64,000 bases of DNA from positions 1 through 64,000 of the forward strand of contig CANQRG010000010.1 in the NCBI GenBank assembly GCA_947626165.1, in the 5' to 3' direction. The DNA comes from an uncultured Clostridia bacterium (GTDB lineage Bacteria; Bacillota; Clostridia; Oscillospirales; Ruminococcaceae). A model generated the notes under the pieces. It made no database searches. It saw nothing but the letters and a program-made list of their open reading frames with translations, and was not told the DNA's origin. Shown here in pieces: positions 44,309 through 53,557 of the stretch. Position numbers and translations under genes: made by a program. Position 1 is the first letter of the stretch, and the number at the start of each line of letters is the position of its first letter.

Positions 44309-44364
44309 TTTACTATTAGGGAAAAGTTGTACACACTTTTTTAATAAAAAATTTATGAAAAATA

Positions 44365-44393
44365 TTGAAATTATAATTCCATTGTGATATAAT
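44365..44393 (+). promoter_or_regulatory. Promoter of rplS
   Basis: TTGAAA (44365-44370), 17-base spacer, TATAAT (44388-44393). It yields a leader of about 130 bases. Confidence 0.7.
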
Positions 44394-44404
44394 ATATAAG
44401 CATT

Positions 44405-44520
44405 TGATTTACCGTCGTTCAATGCGACGAGAGTTAGTGCCTGCCATTTGGCAAGACATTAAAGCGGACAGTCCTCTGATTTTGTAAAGCAAAATGTATG
44501 AATGTCTGAAAATAATAGGA
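44405..44520 (+). ncRNA. L19-type ribosomal-protein leader
   Basis: The rplS leader has two clean hairpins, CGTCG-TTCAATG-CGACG (44413-44429) and TGCC-ATTT-GGCA (44442-44453), then a purine-rich stretch and the AGGAGG ribosome site. Size and position fit the L19 leader of Firmicutes, where excess L19 is thought to repress its own mRNA. Assignment rests on context and hairpins only. Confidence 0.5.
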
Positions 44521-44530
44521 GGTATTTAAA

Positions 44531-44875
44531 GTGGACGCTTTAAGACTAATTTCAAATTCAAGTTTAAAAGAAGAGGTTCCTGTTCTTAGCATAGGAGATA
44601 CCGTTAAGGTACACGTTAAGATAAAGGAAGGCGACAAGTCAAGAATTCAGATTTTTGAGGGAACAGTTATCGCCAAGAAACACGGCGGAATAAACGAAAC
44701 ATTTACAGTACGCCGGGTTGCTCACGGATGCGGAATTGAAAGAGTTTTCCCGCTACATTCACCGATAGTTGAAAAGGTTGAAGTTATAAGAAGCGGACGT
44801 GTACGCAGAGCTAAGCTGTACTACTTGAGAGACAGAGTAGGAAAGGCAGCTAAGGTTAAAGAAGCAATTAAATAA
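44531..44875 (+). CDS. rplS: 50S ribosomal protein L19
   Basis: 114 residues. [38 protein letters not shown] and the C-terminal [22 protein letters not shown] are characteristic. L19 sits at the 30S-50S interface. GTG start after AGGAGG. Own promoter and terminator. Confidence 0.97.
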   Translation: MDALRLISNSSLKEEVPVLSIGDTVKVHVKIKEGDKSRIQIFEGTVIAKKHGGINETFTVRRVAHGCGIERVFPLHSPIVEKVEVIRSGRVRRAKLYYLRDRVGKAAKVKEAIK

Positions 44876-44882
44876 TTGTTGT

Positions 44883-44912
44883 AAAGGAACAAAGCAAATT
44901 TGTTCCTTTTTC
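44883..44912 (+). terminator. Terminator of rplS
   Basis: Stem AAAGGAACAAA / TTTGTTCCTTT followed by T-rich DNA. Confidence 0.75.
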
Positions 44913-44925
44913 TTTTTAAAAGCAC

Positions 44926-44954
44926 TTGAAATCTGTTTGTTTTTTTGTTAGAAT
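44926..44954 (+). promoter_or_regulatory. Promoter of lepB
   Basis: TTGAAA (44926-44931), 17-base spacer, TAGAAT (44949-44954). It overlaps an upstream in-frame ATG and so supports the start at 44990. Confidence 0.55.
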
Positions 44955-44989
44955 TATGTTATATATTTATAAATAAAGAGGTATTGTTA

Positions 44990-45574
44990 ATGGAATTTAA
45001 TGAAAACGAGATTTATAGCAATGAAGATTACAATAAATTCAAAGAAAAAAAGTCTGTAGGAAACGAGATTCTGGAATGGCTTGAGTCTATTGCTATTTCA
45101 ATTTTCATAGTAATATTGGTGTTCACATTTGTTTTCCGAATCGTAATAGTTGACGGAAGCTCAATGTTCCCAACACTTGAGGACGGACAGAGACTTGTTA
45201 TATCACATCTATTCTATACACCTAAGCAGGGCGATATAGTTGTTGTAAACAGCAAGGGACTTAACAAAACTATTATAAAGAGAGTTATAGCTACTGAAGG
45301 TCAGACTGTTGATATTAATTTCGATAAACACACTGTAACCGTTGACGGAAAAACATTGGACGAACCTTATATAAATGAACCAACTATTAGAAATGACGGA
45401 GGAAACACCTATCCTTTGGTTGTACCTGAGAATACTATTTTTGTAATGGGCGATAACAGAAACAATTCTACTGACAGCAGAAATTCGCTTGTCGGTTTCA
45501 TTCCGATAGATGATGTATTGGGAAAGGCAGTATTTAGAATTTATCCGTTTGATAGGTTTGGAAGAATAAAATAG
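44990..45574 (+). CDS. lepB: Signal peptidase I
   Basis: 194 residues. One N-terminal membrane helix (IAISIFIVILVFTFVFRIV) leads to the serine/lysine protease core: Ser58 in VDGSSMFPTL, the catalytic Lys in IIKRVIATEG, and MGDNRNNSTDSR. It removes signal peptides on the outer face of the membrane. Start chosen at 44990 behind AGAGG. Confidence 0.95.
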   Translation: MEFNENEIYSNEDYNKFKEKKSVGNEILEWLESIAISIFIVILVFTFVFRIVIVDGSSMFPTLEDGQRLVISHLFYTPKQGDIVVVNSKGLNKTIIKRVIATEGQTVDINFDKHTVTVDGKTLDEPYINEPTIRNDGGNTYPLVVPENTIFVMGDNRNNSTDSRNSLVGFIPIDDVLGKAVFRIYPFDRFGRIK

Positions 45575-45604
45575 ATTGTTTGTGATTTAGAAAGGTGTAC
45601 TGAA

Positions 45605-46504
45605 ATGAGCAGTGAAACAAGTGTTCAGTGGTTTCCCGGTCATATGGCTAAAACTCGACGTCTTATGCAGTCTAATTTAAAGCTGGTTGACGCTGTTGTT
45701 GAGATGACTGACGCCAGAATACCCATATCAAGCAGAAATCCTGAAATGGACAGATTTGTGGGTTCAAAGCCCAGACTTGTTATTCTTAATAAGAGTGACG
45801 CCGCTGATGAAACGGTCACATCAATGTGGCTGGATTTCTACAAAAGAAATGGAATTACTGCTCTTTCAATGGATTGCCGAAGCGGTAAAGGGGTAAATAA
45901 GTTTATTCCTGCTTTAAAATTACTGTTAAAAGAACAAATAGATGTATGGAACAGCAAAGGAATGGTCGGCAGACCTATAAGAATTATGATTGTAGGGATT
46001 CCCAATGTGGGGAAGTCATCTTTAATAAACAGGCTTGCAGGCTCAAAAAGAGCAAAGGTCGAGGACAGACCAGGTGTTACAAGAGGTAAGCAGTGGGTAT
46101 CAATAGGTAATGAGATCGAGCTTTTGGATATGCCGGGAGTTTTGTGGCCAAAGTTTGAGGACAAAACCGTCGGAGAACATTTGGCTTTTACAGGCGCTGT
46201 TAAAGACGACGTAATGGATTTGGAATATCTCGCTTGCAGGCTGTTACAATTTTTATATGAGAAATACCCTGAAAGTATTATAGATAGATATAATGTAAGC
46301 CTTGATGATGTTCAAAATGACGAAACTTCGCTTAGCAATTGCACAGCAGGCTTTGAAATTCTTGAAAGGATAGGTAGAAAACGAGGCTTTTTGATTTCAG
46401 GCGGTGAGATCAATACTGAAAGAGCCGCTATAACTGTTGTAGATGAGTTAAGGGGAGGAAAGCTGGGTAGGTTATCAATAGAAACCCCTAAAGATATAAA
46501 ATAG
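45605..46504 (+). CDS. rbgA: Ribosome biogenesis GTPase RbgA (YlqF)
   Basis: 299 residues. VQWFPGHMAKTRRLM is the family N-terminus; circularly permuted GTPase motifs are LNKSD (G4), GIPNVGKSSLINRL (G1) and DMPGVLWP (G3). It acts late in 50S assembly. It precedes rnhB, the order known from Bacillus. Confidence 0.96.
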   Translation: MSSETSVQWFPGHMAKTRRLMQSNLKLVDAVVEMTDARIPISSRNPEMDRFVGSKPRLVILNKSDAADETVTSMWLDFYKRNGITALSMDCRSGKGVNKFIPALKLLLKEQIDVWNSKGMVGRPIRIMIVGIPNVGKSSLINRLAGSKRAKVEDRPGVTRGKQWVSIGNEIELLDMPGVLWPKFEDKTVGEHLAFTGAVKDDVMDLEYLACRLLQFLYEKYPESIIDRYNVSLDDVQNDETSLSNCTAGFEILERIGRKRGFLISGGEINTERAAITVVDELRGGKLGRLSIETPKDIK

Positions 46505-46513
46505 GAAAAAGCT

Positions 46514-47110
46514 ATGGAATTATATGAGTTTGACAAAAGTATAAGAAACGGCGGGGTAATCTGCGGTGTTGACGAAGCTGGCAGAGGTCCATTAGCAGGA
46601 GATGTATATGCCGCCGCAGTTATCTTTGATGAAGATACCGTTATTGATGGTATTAATGATTCAAAGAAGCTGAGCGAGAAGAAAAGGGAAGTTCTTTTTG
46701 ACGAAATAATAGAAAAAGCAAAGGCATACTACATTGCAACGGCATCTATAGAGGAGATTGAGCAGTTAAATATTCTCAATGCGGCTATGCTTGCAATGAA
46801 ACGGGCGGTAGAGGGTCTTAAAATCAAGCCTCAGCTTGCATTGATCGACGGCAATAAGTCGCCCGATATTGAAATACCTGCCCAGACTGTAATTAAGGGT
46901 GACGCTAAATCGCAGTCTATAGCGGCGGCATCAATTTTAGCTAAGGTAGCAAGGGACAGATATATGAAAGAATTAGATGAAAAGTATCCGCAGTATCAGT
47001 TTTCAAAGCACAAGGGCTACGGCACAAAACTGCACTATGAAATGATTGAGAAGTACGGTATTTCACCTGTTCACAGACCTAGCTTTTTGAAAAAGGTTCT
47101 GAACAAATGA
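46514..47110 (+). CDS. rnhB: Ribonuclease HII
   Basis: 198 residues. GVDEAGRGPLAGDVYAAAV carries the first Asp/Glu pair, INDSKKLSEKKRE the next block, and LIDGN with HKGYGTKLHYE the rest of the site. It removes ribonucleotides from DNA. Overlaps yraN by 4 bases. Confidence 0.97.
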   Translation: MELYEFDKSIRNGGVICGVDEAGRGPLAGDVYAAAVIFDEDTVIDGINDSKKLSEKKREVLFDEIIEKAKAYYIATASIEEIEQLNILNAAMLAMKRAVEGLKIKPQLALIDGNKSPDIEIPAQTVIKGDAKSQSIAAASILAKVARDRYMKELDEKYPQYQFSKHKGYGTKLHYEMIEKYGISPVHRPSFLKKVLNK

Positions 47111-47472
47111 AAAGCAGAGAGATAGGTAATATAGGCGAGCAGGCAGTATGCGATTATTTAGCAAAGAACGGCTATGAAATTGCAGATAGAAATTTCACCG
47201 TCAAAGGCGGGGAAATAGACATAATAGCGAAAAAGAACGATACTGTTTGCTTTGTTGAAGTAAAAACAAGAAAGTATGGCGCTTTGACTTCTGGCGAAGA
47301 TGCTTTGACCGTTGATAAACGCAAGCATATAATATATGCTGCTGAAAGGTTTTTAAGCGCATTATCATTTCTACCTAAGTGCAGATTTGACGTTGCGGTG
47401 GTTGAGATGAGAGATGAAAAGGTTATGAAGTTAAAGTATTATGTTAATGCATTTGATAATAGTAACAAGTAG
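47107..47472 (+). CDS. YraN family (UPF0102) nuclease-like protein
   Basis: 121 residues. IGEQAVCDYLAKNGYEI, GGEIDIIAKKNDTVCFVEVKTR is the PD-(D/E)xK-like core and ALTVDKRKHIIYAAERFL follows. The biochemical role is not settled. Coupled to rnhB by an ATGA overlap, as is common. Confidence 0.92.
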   Translation: MKSREIGNIGEQAVCDYLAKNGYEIADRNFTVKGGEIDIIAKKNDTVCFVEVKTRKYGALTSGEDALTVDKRKHIIYAAERFLSALSFLPKCRFDVAVVEMRDEKVMKLKYYVNAFDNSNK

Positions 47473-47487
47473 ATATAGGAGGTTTTT

Positions 47488-48981
47488 ATGTATTATAAAA
47501 GTACAAGAGACAGCAATGTGAATGTAACGTCTGCGCAGGCTATAGCGCAGGGAATTTCAAAAGACGGAGGTCTGTTTGTACCGAGTGAAATCCCAGGCAT
47601 TACATTTGATGATATTAAGACTATGGGGGATATGAGTTATCCTGACAGAGCGGCATTTGTATTTTCAAAGTATCTTACCGACTTCAGCGACACTGAAATA
47701 AGATACTGCGTTGACAATGCTTATACTGATAAAAATTTCGATACTAAAAATATTTGCGAGCTTGCTCAGCTTTTTGACGGAACATATATGCTGGAGCTTT
47801 GGCACGGTCCGACGTGTGCTTTTAAAGATATGGCGCTTCAGATACTTCCGTATCTTATTACAACGTCGTCTAAGAAACTCAATCTTGATAAAAAGGTTGT
47901 TATTCTGGTAGCAACATCAGGAGACACAGGTAAAGCTGCCCTTGAAGGATTTAAAGATGTCGAGGGTACGCAGATCATGGTTTTTTATCCTGTTGACGGA
48001 GTTTCTAAAATGCAGAAAAAGCAGATGACAACTCAGGAGGGTGAAAACGTCGCTGTCTGTGCTATAAAAGGTAACTTTGATGACGCTCAAAATGGCGTCA
48101 AGTCGATTTTTACAAACCAAGAGGTTGAAAATGAGCTAGGCAATAACGGTCTTATGTTCTCTTCTGCAAATTCAATAAACTGGGGACGTCTTGCTCCGCA
48201 GATCATTTATTATGTTTCTTCGTATGCACAGCTTGTTAAAGACTGCAAGGTTGAATTGGGAGAAAAAATAAATATAGTCGTTCCTACCGGTAACTTTGGT
48301 AACATTCTGGCTGCATACTATGCCAAGAAAATGGGTATACCTGTTAATAAGCTGATATGCGCTTCTAATTCAAATAATGTGCTTACAGATTTTATCAACA
48401 CAGGAGTTTACGACAGAAACAGACAATTTTATACGACTATTTCGCCGTCTATGGACATTCTTATTTCTTCAAATCTTGAGAGACTTCTTTATCATCTTTG
48501 CGGTGAAAACGATGCTCAGATAAGAGAGTGGTTTTCGTCTTTGGCGGATTGCGGAAAGTATGAGGTATCAGATGATGTAAAGACTGTGTTGAAAGAAGAA
48601 TTCTATGCAGGATTCTGTGACGATGCTCAGACTAAGGCTTGCATAAAAGAGCAGTACGATAAACATTCTTATGTTTGCGACACTCATACGGCAGTTGCTG
48701 TAAAGGTTTATGAAGACTATAGAGAAAAAACAGGTGATATGACAACGACTGTTATAGCGTCTACTGCAAGCCCATATAAATTCTCAAACAGCGTTTTAGA
48801 AGCGCTAGGCGAGTTTGATTCATCACTGGATGAATTTGAACTTGTAGATAAACTTTACGAGGTTTCAAAGCTTGAGGTTCCAAAATCTTTGGCGGAGCTT
48901 AAAGATAAAGAAGTAAGGTTTAAAGATACTATTGAAAAGTCTGATATGAAAGACTTTGTTTTGAAGTCACTGGGAATTTAA
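47488..48981 (+). CDS. thrC: Threonine synthase
   Basis: 497 residues, pyridoxal-phosphate enzyme of the long (fungal/E. coli-like) class. YYKSTRDSNVNVTSAQAIAQGISKDGGLFVP opens it, the PLP lysine is in GPTCAFKDMALQ, and ATSGDTGKAAL and PTGNFGNILAAYYAK bind phosphate groups. It makes threonine from O-phosphohomoserine. AGGAGG ribosome site 16 bases after yraN; own terminator behind. Confidence 0.95.
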   Translation: MYYKSTRDSNVNVTSAQAIAQGISKDGGLFVPSEIPGITFDDIKTMGDMSYPDRAAFVFSKYLTDFSDTEIRYCVDNAYTDKNFDTKNICELAQLFDGTYMLELWHGPTCAFKDMALQILPYLITTSSKKLNLDKKVVILVATSGDTGKAALEGFKDVEGTQIMVFYPVDGVSKMQKKQMTTQEGENVAVCAIKGNFDDAQNGVKSIFTNQEVENELGNNGLMFSSANSINWGRLAPQIIYYVSSYAQLVKDCKVELGEKINIVVPTGNFGNILAAYYAKKMGIPVNKLICASNSNNVLTDFINTGVYDRNRQFYTTISPSMDILISSNLERLLYHLCGENDAQIREWFSSLADCGKYEVSDDVKTVLKEEFYAGFCDDAQTKACIKEQYDKHSYVCDTHTAVAVKVYEDYREKTGDMTTTVIASTASPYKFSNSVLEALGEFDSSLDEFELVDKLYEVSKLEVPKSLAELKDKEVRFKDTIEKSDMKDFVLKSLGI

Positions 48982-48994
48982 AAGGATAATATGT

Positions 48995-49026
48995 AAAATC
49001 GTCTGCCGGTTATGACAGACGATTTT
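48995..49026. terminator. Terminator between thrC and the DUF1540 gene
   Basis: Perfect 11-bp stem AAAATCGTCTG / CAGACGATTTT with A and T flanks; serves convergent genes. Confidence 0.75.
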
Positions 49027-49041
49027 CTGTGATTTTATTAT

Positions 49042-49206
49042 TTAGCCTTTTGGCTTGAAGGTTCTGCATATTGTTTCATCACAACAGTCCGGCTTGTCGC
49101 AGCAGCAGCAAATATCTACATTACCTGCTACACATTCGCAGTTATCTCTGTTGTAAACACAGCTTGAAACATCACAGTTGATTCCTTGGATCTTATGATT
49201 TTGCAT
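49042..49206 (-). CDS. Cysteine-rich DUF1540-type small protein
   Basis: 54 residues with eleven cysteines. It begins MQNHKIQGINCDVSSCVYNR and continues CECVAGNVDICCCC, DCCDETIC; the CDVSSCVYN and CxAGxVxI pattern is that of DUF1540, which probably binds metal. GAAAGGAG ribosome site, 8 bases before the ATG. Function unknown; some homologues are made during sporulation. Confidence 0.82.
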   Translation of the reverse strand: MQNHKIQGINCDVSSCVYNRDNCECVAGNVDICCCCDKPDCCDETICRTFKPKG

Positions 49207-49303
49207 AATAAAATCTCCTTTCGCAAGCTTAATCTTGCAAAACTATTATTAACAGAATACAAAATAAATATTCAGATTTTTATGGAAAGATGGAGGATTG
49301 ATT

Positions 49304-50005
49304 TTGGCATTATATACTATTGGAGATCTTCATTTATCATTTGGAGTAAACAAGCCTATGGATATTTTCAAGGGCTGGAATAATTATCAGGAACGTTTGG
49401 CTGAAAATTGGCAAAAAAAAATCAAGCCCGAGGATACTGTTGTACTTCCCGGAGATTTTTCCTGGGCAATAAATTTAGAAGAGGCTGTACCTGATTTTCG
49501 GTTTGTTGAAAATTTAAACGGAAATAAAATTCTGCTCAAAGGAAATCACGATTACTGGTGGGAAACAAAGACCAAAATGGACAGGTTTTTTGAAGAAAAC
49601 GGGTTTAAGACTTTTTCGATTTTAAATAACAACCATTATAAGTACGGCGATATAGGCATTTGCGGTACAAGAGGTTGGATAAATGAAAACGGAGTTGCCG
49701 CTGATAAAAAGGTGCTGTTAAGAGAAGCCGGCAGACTTGAGATGTCTATACAGTCTGCTTTAAAGGAAAATTTAAAGCCTGTCGTATTTTTGCATTATCC
49801 GCCGATTTATGCGAACGACAAAAATTATGAGATTCTTGAGGTCATTGAGAAGTATAATATAAAAAAATGCTTTTATGGTCACATTCACGGAAGCGCTGTG
49901 AATTATGCTATAGACGGAATTGTAGATGATATTTTATACAGACTTGTTTCAAGTGATTATTTAGAATTTGATCCTCTGGATATTACTGACATTGTAATTG
50001 ATTAA
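49304..50005 (+). CDS. Calcineurin-like metallophosphoesterase
   Basis: 233 residues. Metal motifs: TIGDLHLSF (Asp, His), PGDFSWAI, LKGNHDYWW (Asn, His), LHYPPIY and YGHIHGSA. The substrate is unknown. Start: TTG at 49304, 6 bases after GGAGGA; a TTG two codons earlier touches that site. Upstream in the window is the divergent DUF1540 gene. Confidence 0.88.
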   Translation: MALYTIGDLHLSFGVNKPMDIFKGWNNYQERLAENWQKKIKPEDTVVLPGDFSWAINLEEAVPDFRFVENLNGNKILLKGNHDYWWETKTKMDRFFEENGFKTFSILNNNHYKYGDIGICGTRGWINENGVAADKKVLLREAGRLEMSIQSALKENLKPVVFLHYPPIYANDKNYEILEVIEKYNIKKCFYGHIHGSAVNYAIDGIVDDILYRLVSSDYLEFDPLDITDIVID

Positions 50006-50022
50006 ATTTTTACAAATTTGCC

Positions 50023-50051
50023 TTGAAATATTTTTTGTGCTGTGATATAAT
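50023..50051 (+). promoter_or_regulatory. Promoter of tig
   Basis: TTGAAA (50023-50028), 17-base spacer, TATAAT (50046-50051), 35 bases before the tig ATG. Confidence 0.7.
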
Positions 50052-50086
50052 ACCTTAGATATTTTAAAAATTTGGAGGATGTCAAT

Positions 50087-51367
50087 ATGAGTGTAAAATC
50101 AAATAAGGAAGTAGAGACAAATAAACACGAGTTGGAGATAGAGATCTCAGCAGAGGCTTTTGAGGCTGCTGTTGAGAAAGCATATCAGACGAAAAAAAAG
50201 AATATTACTGTTCCCGGCTTTAGAAAGGGCAAAGCAACAAGAAAGATCATTGAGAAAGAATACGGCGAGGGTGTTTTCTATGAGGACGCTGTAAACGCTT
50301 TAGTACCTGGAGAGGTAGATACAGCAGTTGCAGAGGCAGGTTTTGAGCTTGTTACAAGACCTGATGTGGAGGTAGTTTCTGTAGACAAAGAGAAAGGTCT
50401 GGAGATCAAGGTAACCTGTATAACAAAGCCTGAGGTTAAAATTGAAAAGTACAAAGGATTAGAAGCAACAAAAACTGTCAATGCTGTTACTGATGAAGAT
50501 ATTGACAAGGACATAGAAAATTTAAGGCAAAAGGGTATGAGGATCATCGACATTGATAACAGACCATGCCAAAATGGCGACGATGTTGTTATTGATTTTG
50601 ACGGCTATCAGAACGGAGTACCTTTTGAGGGAGGAAAGGCAGAGAAGTTTATTCTATCACTTGGAAGCGGTCAGTTTATTCCGGGTTTTGAGGAGCAGGT
50701 ATGCGGTCACAGCATTGGTGAAGAATTTGATATAAATGTTACTTTCCCGGAAGATTACGGCGCTGAGGAGTTAGCAGGCAAAGACGCGGTATTCAAAATT
50801 AAGCTGCATGAAATCAAAGCTAAGGAGCTTCCGGAGCTAGACGATGATTTTGTTAAAGACACAACTGAGTTTGATACAGTTGAACAGTTAAAAGAAGACG
50901 TTAAGAAAAAGCTGGAGGACGCAGAGGAAAAGAAAGCGGATTCTGAGGTCGAGGGTGCGCTGTTTGACCAAATCATTGACAGCGTCGAGGGTGAAATCCC
51001 TGAGGTTATGTATGATAACAGAGTTGAAGAGATGATTCAGGATATGTCTCAGAGACTTGCACAGCAGGGCATCAGCTTAGAGGTGTACCTTCAGTATACA
51101 GGCTCAGATATGGATACCTTGAGAAAAACATATCGTGAGCAGGCTGAAAAGCAGGTAAAGCTTAGACTTGCTCTTGAACAGATCGTAAAGGCAGAAAGCA
51201 TTGAAGTACCTGATGATGATGTTGAAGAAGAGTTCAAGAAAATGGCTGACAACTACAAAATGGATATTGAACAGGTCAAGTCTTATGTAACTGCTGACGC
51301 ATTGAAAATGGACTTGGCAGTAGCAAAAGCAGCAGATTTGGTAAAAGATTCTGCAAAAATCAAGTAA
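50087..51367 (+). CDS. tig: Trigger factor
   Basis: Ribosome-bound chaperone and prolyl isomerase, 426 residues. The ribosome-binding signature is PGFRKGKATRKIIEKEYG; the FKBP-type domain lies at about 150-240 (NGDDVVIDFDGYQNGVPFEGG); the C-terminal arms are long helices. ATG at 50087 after TTTGGAGGAT. Followed by clpP and clpX, the classic tig-clpP-clpX order. Confidence 0.97.
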   Translation: MSVKSNKEVETNKHELEIEISAEAFEAAVEKAYQTKKKNITVPGFRKGKATRKIIEKEYGEGVFYEDAVNALVPGEVDTAVAEAGFELVTRPDVEVVSVDKEKGLEIKVTCITKPEVKIEKYKGLEATKTVNAVTDEDIDKDIENLRQKGMRIIDIDNRPCQNGDDVVIDFDGYQNGVPFEGGKAEKFILSLGSGQFIPGFEEQVCGHSIGEEFDINVTFPEDYGAEELAGKDAVFKIKLHEIKAKELPELDDDFVKDTTEFDTVEQLKEDVKKKLEDAEEKKADSEVEGALFDQIIDSVEGEIPEVMYDNRVEEMIQDMSQRLAQQGISLEVYLQYTGSDMDTLRKTYREQAEKQVKLRLALEQIVKAESIEVPDDDVEEEFKKMADNYKMDIEQVKSYVTADALKMDLAVAKAADLVKDSAKIK

Positions 51368-51433
51368 TACAATTCGCCCGCAGTGATTGTGGGCGATAAG
51401 CGTATATGAACAAATTGAAATGGAGGAGATATT

Positions 51434-52027
51434 ATGTCGACACTTGTACCTTATGTTGTTGAACAAACCAGTCACGGTGAAAGAAGCTATGACATTTTTT
51501 CTAGGCTGTTAAATGACAGAATTGTAATGCTTACAGGACCTATTGATGATTCTGTTGCAAGCGTTGTCGTTGCACAGCTTTTGTATCTGGAGGGTCAGGA
51601 CCCGGAAAAGGATATAGATTTATACATTAATAGTCCGGGAGGCTCGGTTACCGCCGGTTTTGCAATTTACGATACGATGCAGTATATCAAATGTGATGTT
51701 TCTACTATTTGTATTGGTCTTGCGGCGTCATTCGGTTCTTTCTTGCTTTCAAGCGGAGCAAAGGGAAAGAGATTCGCTTTGCCTAACAGTGAAATTTTGA
51801 TCCATCAGCCGTTGATTTCAGGCGGCGGTTTAAGCGGTCAGCAGACAGATATTCAGATCCACGCTGACAATATGCTTAAAACAAGAGAGAGACTTGAAAG
51901 AATTTTGGCAGAAAACTGCTCGAAGGACATTGAAACAATTCACAAAGATTGTGAAAGAGATAATTATATGACAGCAGAGCAGGCTATGCAGTACGGATTG
52001 GTAGATAAGGTTATTACAAAGAGATAA
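51434..52027 (+). CDS. clpP: ATP-dependent Clp protease proteolytic subunit
   Basis: 197 residues. The serine protease triad shows as Ser99 in [11 protein letters not shown] and His124 in ILIHQP, with the Asp in [23 protein letters not shown] is the oxyanion strand. GGAGGAG ribosome site. Works with ClpX, encoded 11 bases downstream. Confidence 0.97.
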   Translation: MSTLVPYVVEQTSHGERSYDIFSRLLNDRIVMLTGPIDDSVASVVVAQLLYLEGQDPEKDIDLYINSPGGSVTAGFAIYDTMQYIKCDVSTICIGLAASFGSFLLSSGAKGKRFALPNSEILIHQPLISGGGLSGQQTDIQIHADNMLKTRERLERILAENCSKDIETIHKDCERDNYMTAEQAMQYGLVDKVITKR

Positions 52028-52038
52028 GGACGGTGCTT

Positions 52039-53334
52039 ATGCCTAACAAGGACGGTTTGAAATATTGCAGTTTTTGCGGTAATGCTGAAAACGAAGTAAG
52101 AAACATATTTTCGTCAGGCGATGTGCATATATGCGATAACTGTGTAATGTTCTGCTTTGATATTATGGCACAGCAGGGCGATGTTGCCCGTTACATCGAC
52201 AGAAAAAACCAAACAAAATCAAAGAAGGATACAGCGGAAGAAAAAAAGAAAATTGCTCTAACTAAACCTATTGAAATAAAAAATGTTCTCGATCAGTATG
52301 TTATCGGACAGGACGAGGCTAAAATATCACTAGCTGTATCTGTATACAATCATTATAAGCGGATTTTAAATAATAAAGAGAACGACGATAATGAAGTTGA
52401 AATTCAAAAGAGTAACATTCTTCTTTTAGGGCCAACTGGAACAGGTAAAACTCTGCTAGCTCAAACTCTTGCAAAGATACTAAACGTACCTTTCGCCATA
52501 GCAGACGCAACAACGCTTACAGAAGCTGGATATGTCGGAGACGACGTTGAAAACGTGCTTACAAGGCTTATTCAGGCGGCCGATTATGATATTGAAGCGG
52601 CTCAGAAAGGTATAATCTATATTGATGAAATAGATAAAATTGCAAGAAAAAGCGAGAACACCTCTATTACTCGCGACGTCAGCGGAGAGGGCGTACAGCA
52701 GGCTCTTTTGAAAATAATAGAGGGCTGTGTATCGAATGTACCTCCTCAGGGAGGAAGAAAACATCCGCATCAGGAGTTTATTCAGATCGACACAAAGAAC
52801 ATTTTGTTTATCTGCGGCGGAGCGTTTGACGGTCTTTCTAAAATCATCAACAAACGAACAGATAAGTCAACACTGGGCTTTGGAAGTGAAATAAAGTCAA
52901 AAAGCGACAAAACAAATACGAATGTTTTTGAAAAAGTCGAACCGCAGGATCTTGTCAAGTACGGTATGGTACCAGAGCTTGTAGGAAGGCTTCCTGTTAT
53001 AACTGTCTTAAATGATTTGGACGAGGACGCTTTGGTGAAAATTCTTACTCAGCCTAAGAATTCTCTTATCAAGCAGTTTACAAAGCTGTTTGACTATGAC
53101 AATATTGAACTTATTTTCACAGAAGAAGCCAAGTCGGCGATTGCTAAGAAGGCACTTGCTCAGAAAACTGGTGCAAGGGGACTTCGAGCTGTTGTCGAGG
53201 GAATACTTATGAATGTTATGTTTACATCTCCGTCTGAGGACGATATTGTAAGCGTAGTAATAAACGAAAACTGTGTGACAAACGGTGAACCGCCGGAAAT
53301 TCACAGAGCAAAAAGGGCTAGAAAAATAGGATAA
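52039..53334 (+). CDS. clpX: ATP-dependent Clp protease ATP-binding subunit ClpX
   Basis: 431 residues. The N-terminal zinc domain ([14 protein letters not shown] ... CDNC) is followed by the AAA+ core: Walker [13 protein letters not shown], Walker [14 protein letters not shown], the pore-2/RKH region GGRKHPHQ and sensor 2 in [15 protein letters not shown] at 52039 after AAGGACGG; a GTG two codons earlier is possible. Confidence 0.97.
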   Translation: MPNKDGLKYCSFCGNAENEVRNIFSSGDVHICDNCVMFCFDIMAQQGDVARYIDRKNQTKSKKDTAEEKKKIALTKPIEIKNVLDQYVIGQDEAKISLAVSVYNHYKRILNNKENDDNEVEIQKSNILLLGPTGTGKTLLAQTLAKILNVPFAIADATTLTEAGYVGDDVENVLTRLIQAADYDIEAAQKGIIYIDEIDKIARKSENTSITRDVSGEGVQQALLKIIEGCVSNVPPQGGRKHPHQEFIQIDTKNILFICGGAFDGLSKIINKRTDKSTLGFGSEIKSKSDKTNTNVFEKVEPQDLVKYGMVPELVGRLPVITVLNDLDEDALVKILTQPKNSLIKQFTKLFDYDNIELIFTEEAKSAIAKKALAQKTGARGLRAVVEGILMNVMFTSPSEDDIVSVVINENCVTNGEPPEIHRAKRARKIG

Positions 53335-53339
53335 AATCG

Positions 53340-53363
53340 AGCTCCCGTTTATCGGGAGCTTTT
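53340..53363 (+). terminator. Terminator of clpX
   Basis: Eight-bp stem AGCTCCCG / CGGGAGCT with a TTTAT loop and TTTT tail. Confidence 0.75.
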
Positions 53364-53430
53364 GTCAGAAAAAAACTAGCTGAAAGGTTGTTTTTTGCAT
53401 ATAAAAGTGAAGCTGAAGAAAGTATACAAC

Positions 53431-53461
53431 AAAAGCGTTCGGAAAAATTCCGAACGCTTTT
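53431..53461. terminator. Second strong hairpin between clpX and asnB
   Basis: Perfect 13-bp stem AAAAGCGTTCGGA / TCCGAACGCTTTT; symmetrical, so it may act on both strands. It is immediately followed by 7-bp repeat units. Confidence 0.7.
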
Positions 53462-53462
53462 G

Positions 53463-53490
53463 TCTTGCCTCTTGTTTCTTGCATCAAGGT
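53463..53490 (+). repeat. Short 7-bp repeat array (3 to 4 units)
   Basis: TCTTGCC, TCTTGTT, TCTTGCA in register and a diverged fourth unit TCAAGGT. Same motif as 23593 and 29144. Confidence 0.6.
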
Positions 53491-53557
53491 ACTAGCCTGC
53501 CGTTTATCAAAGTAGAACATTAAACAAAATTCTCCAAAGGCAGCAGAGCAACCGGCG

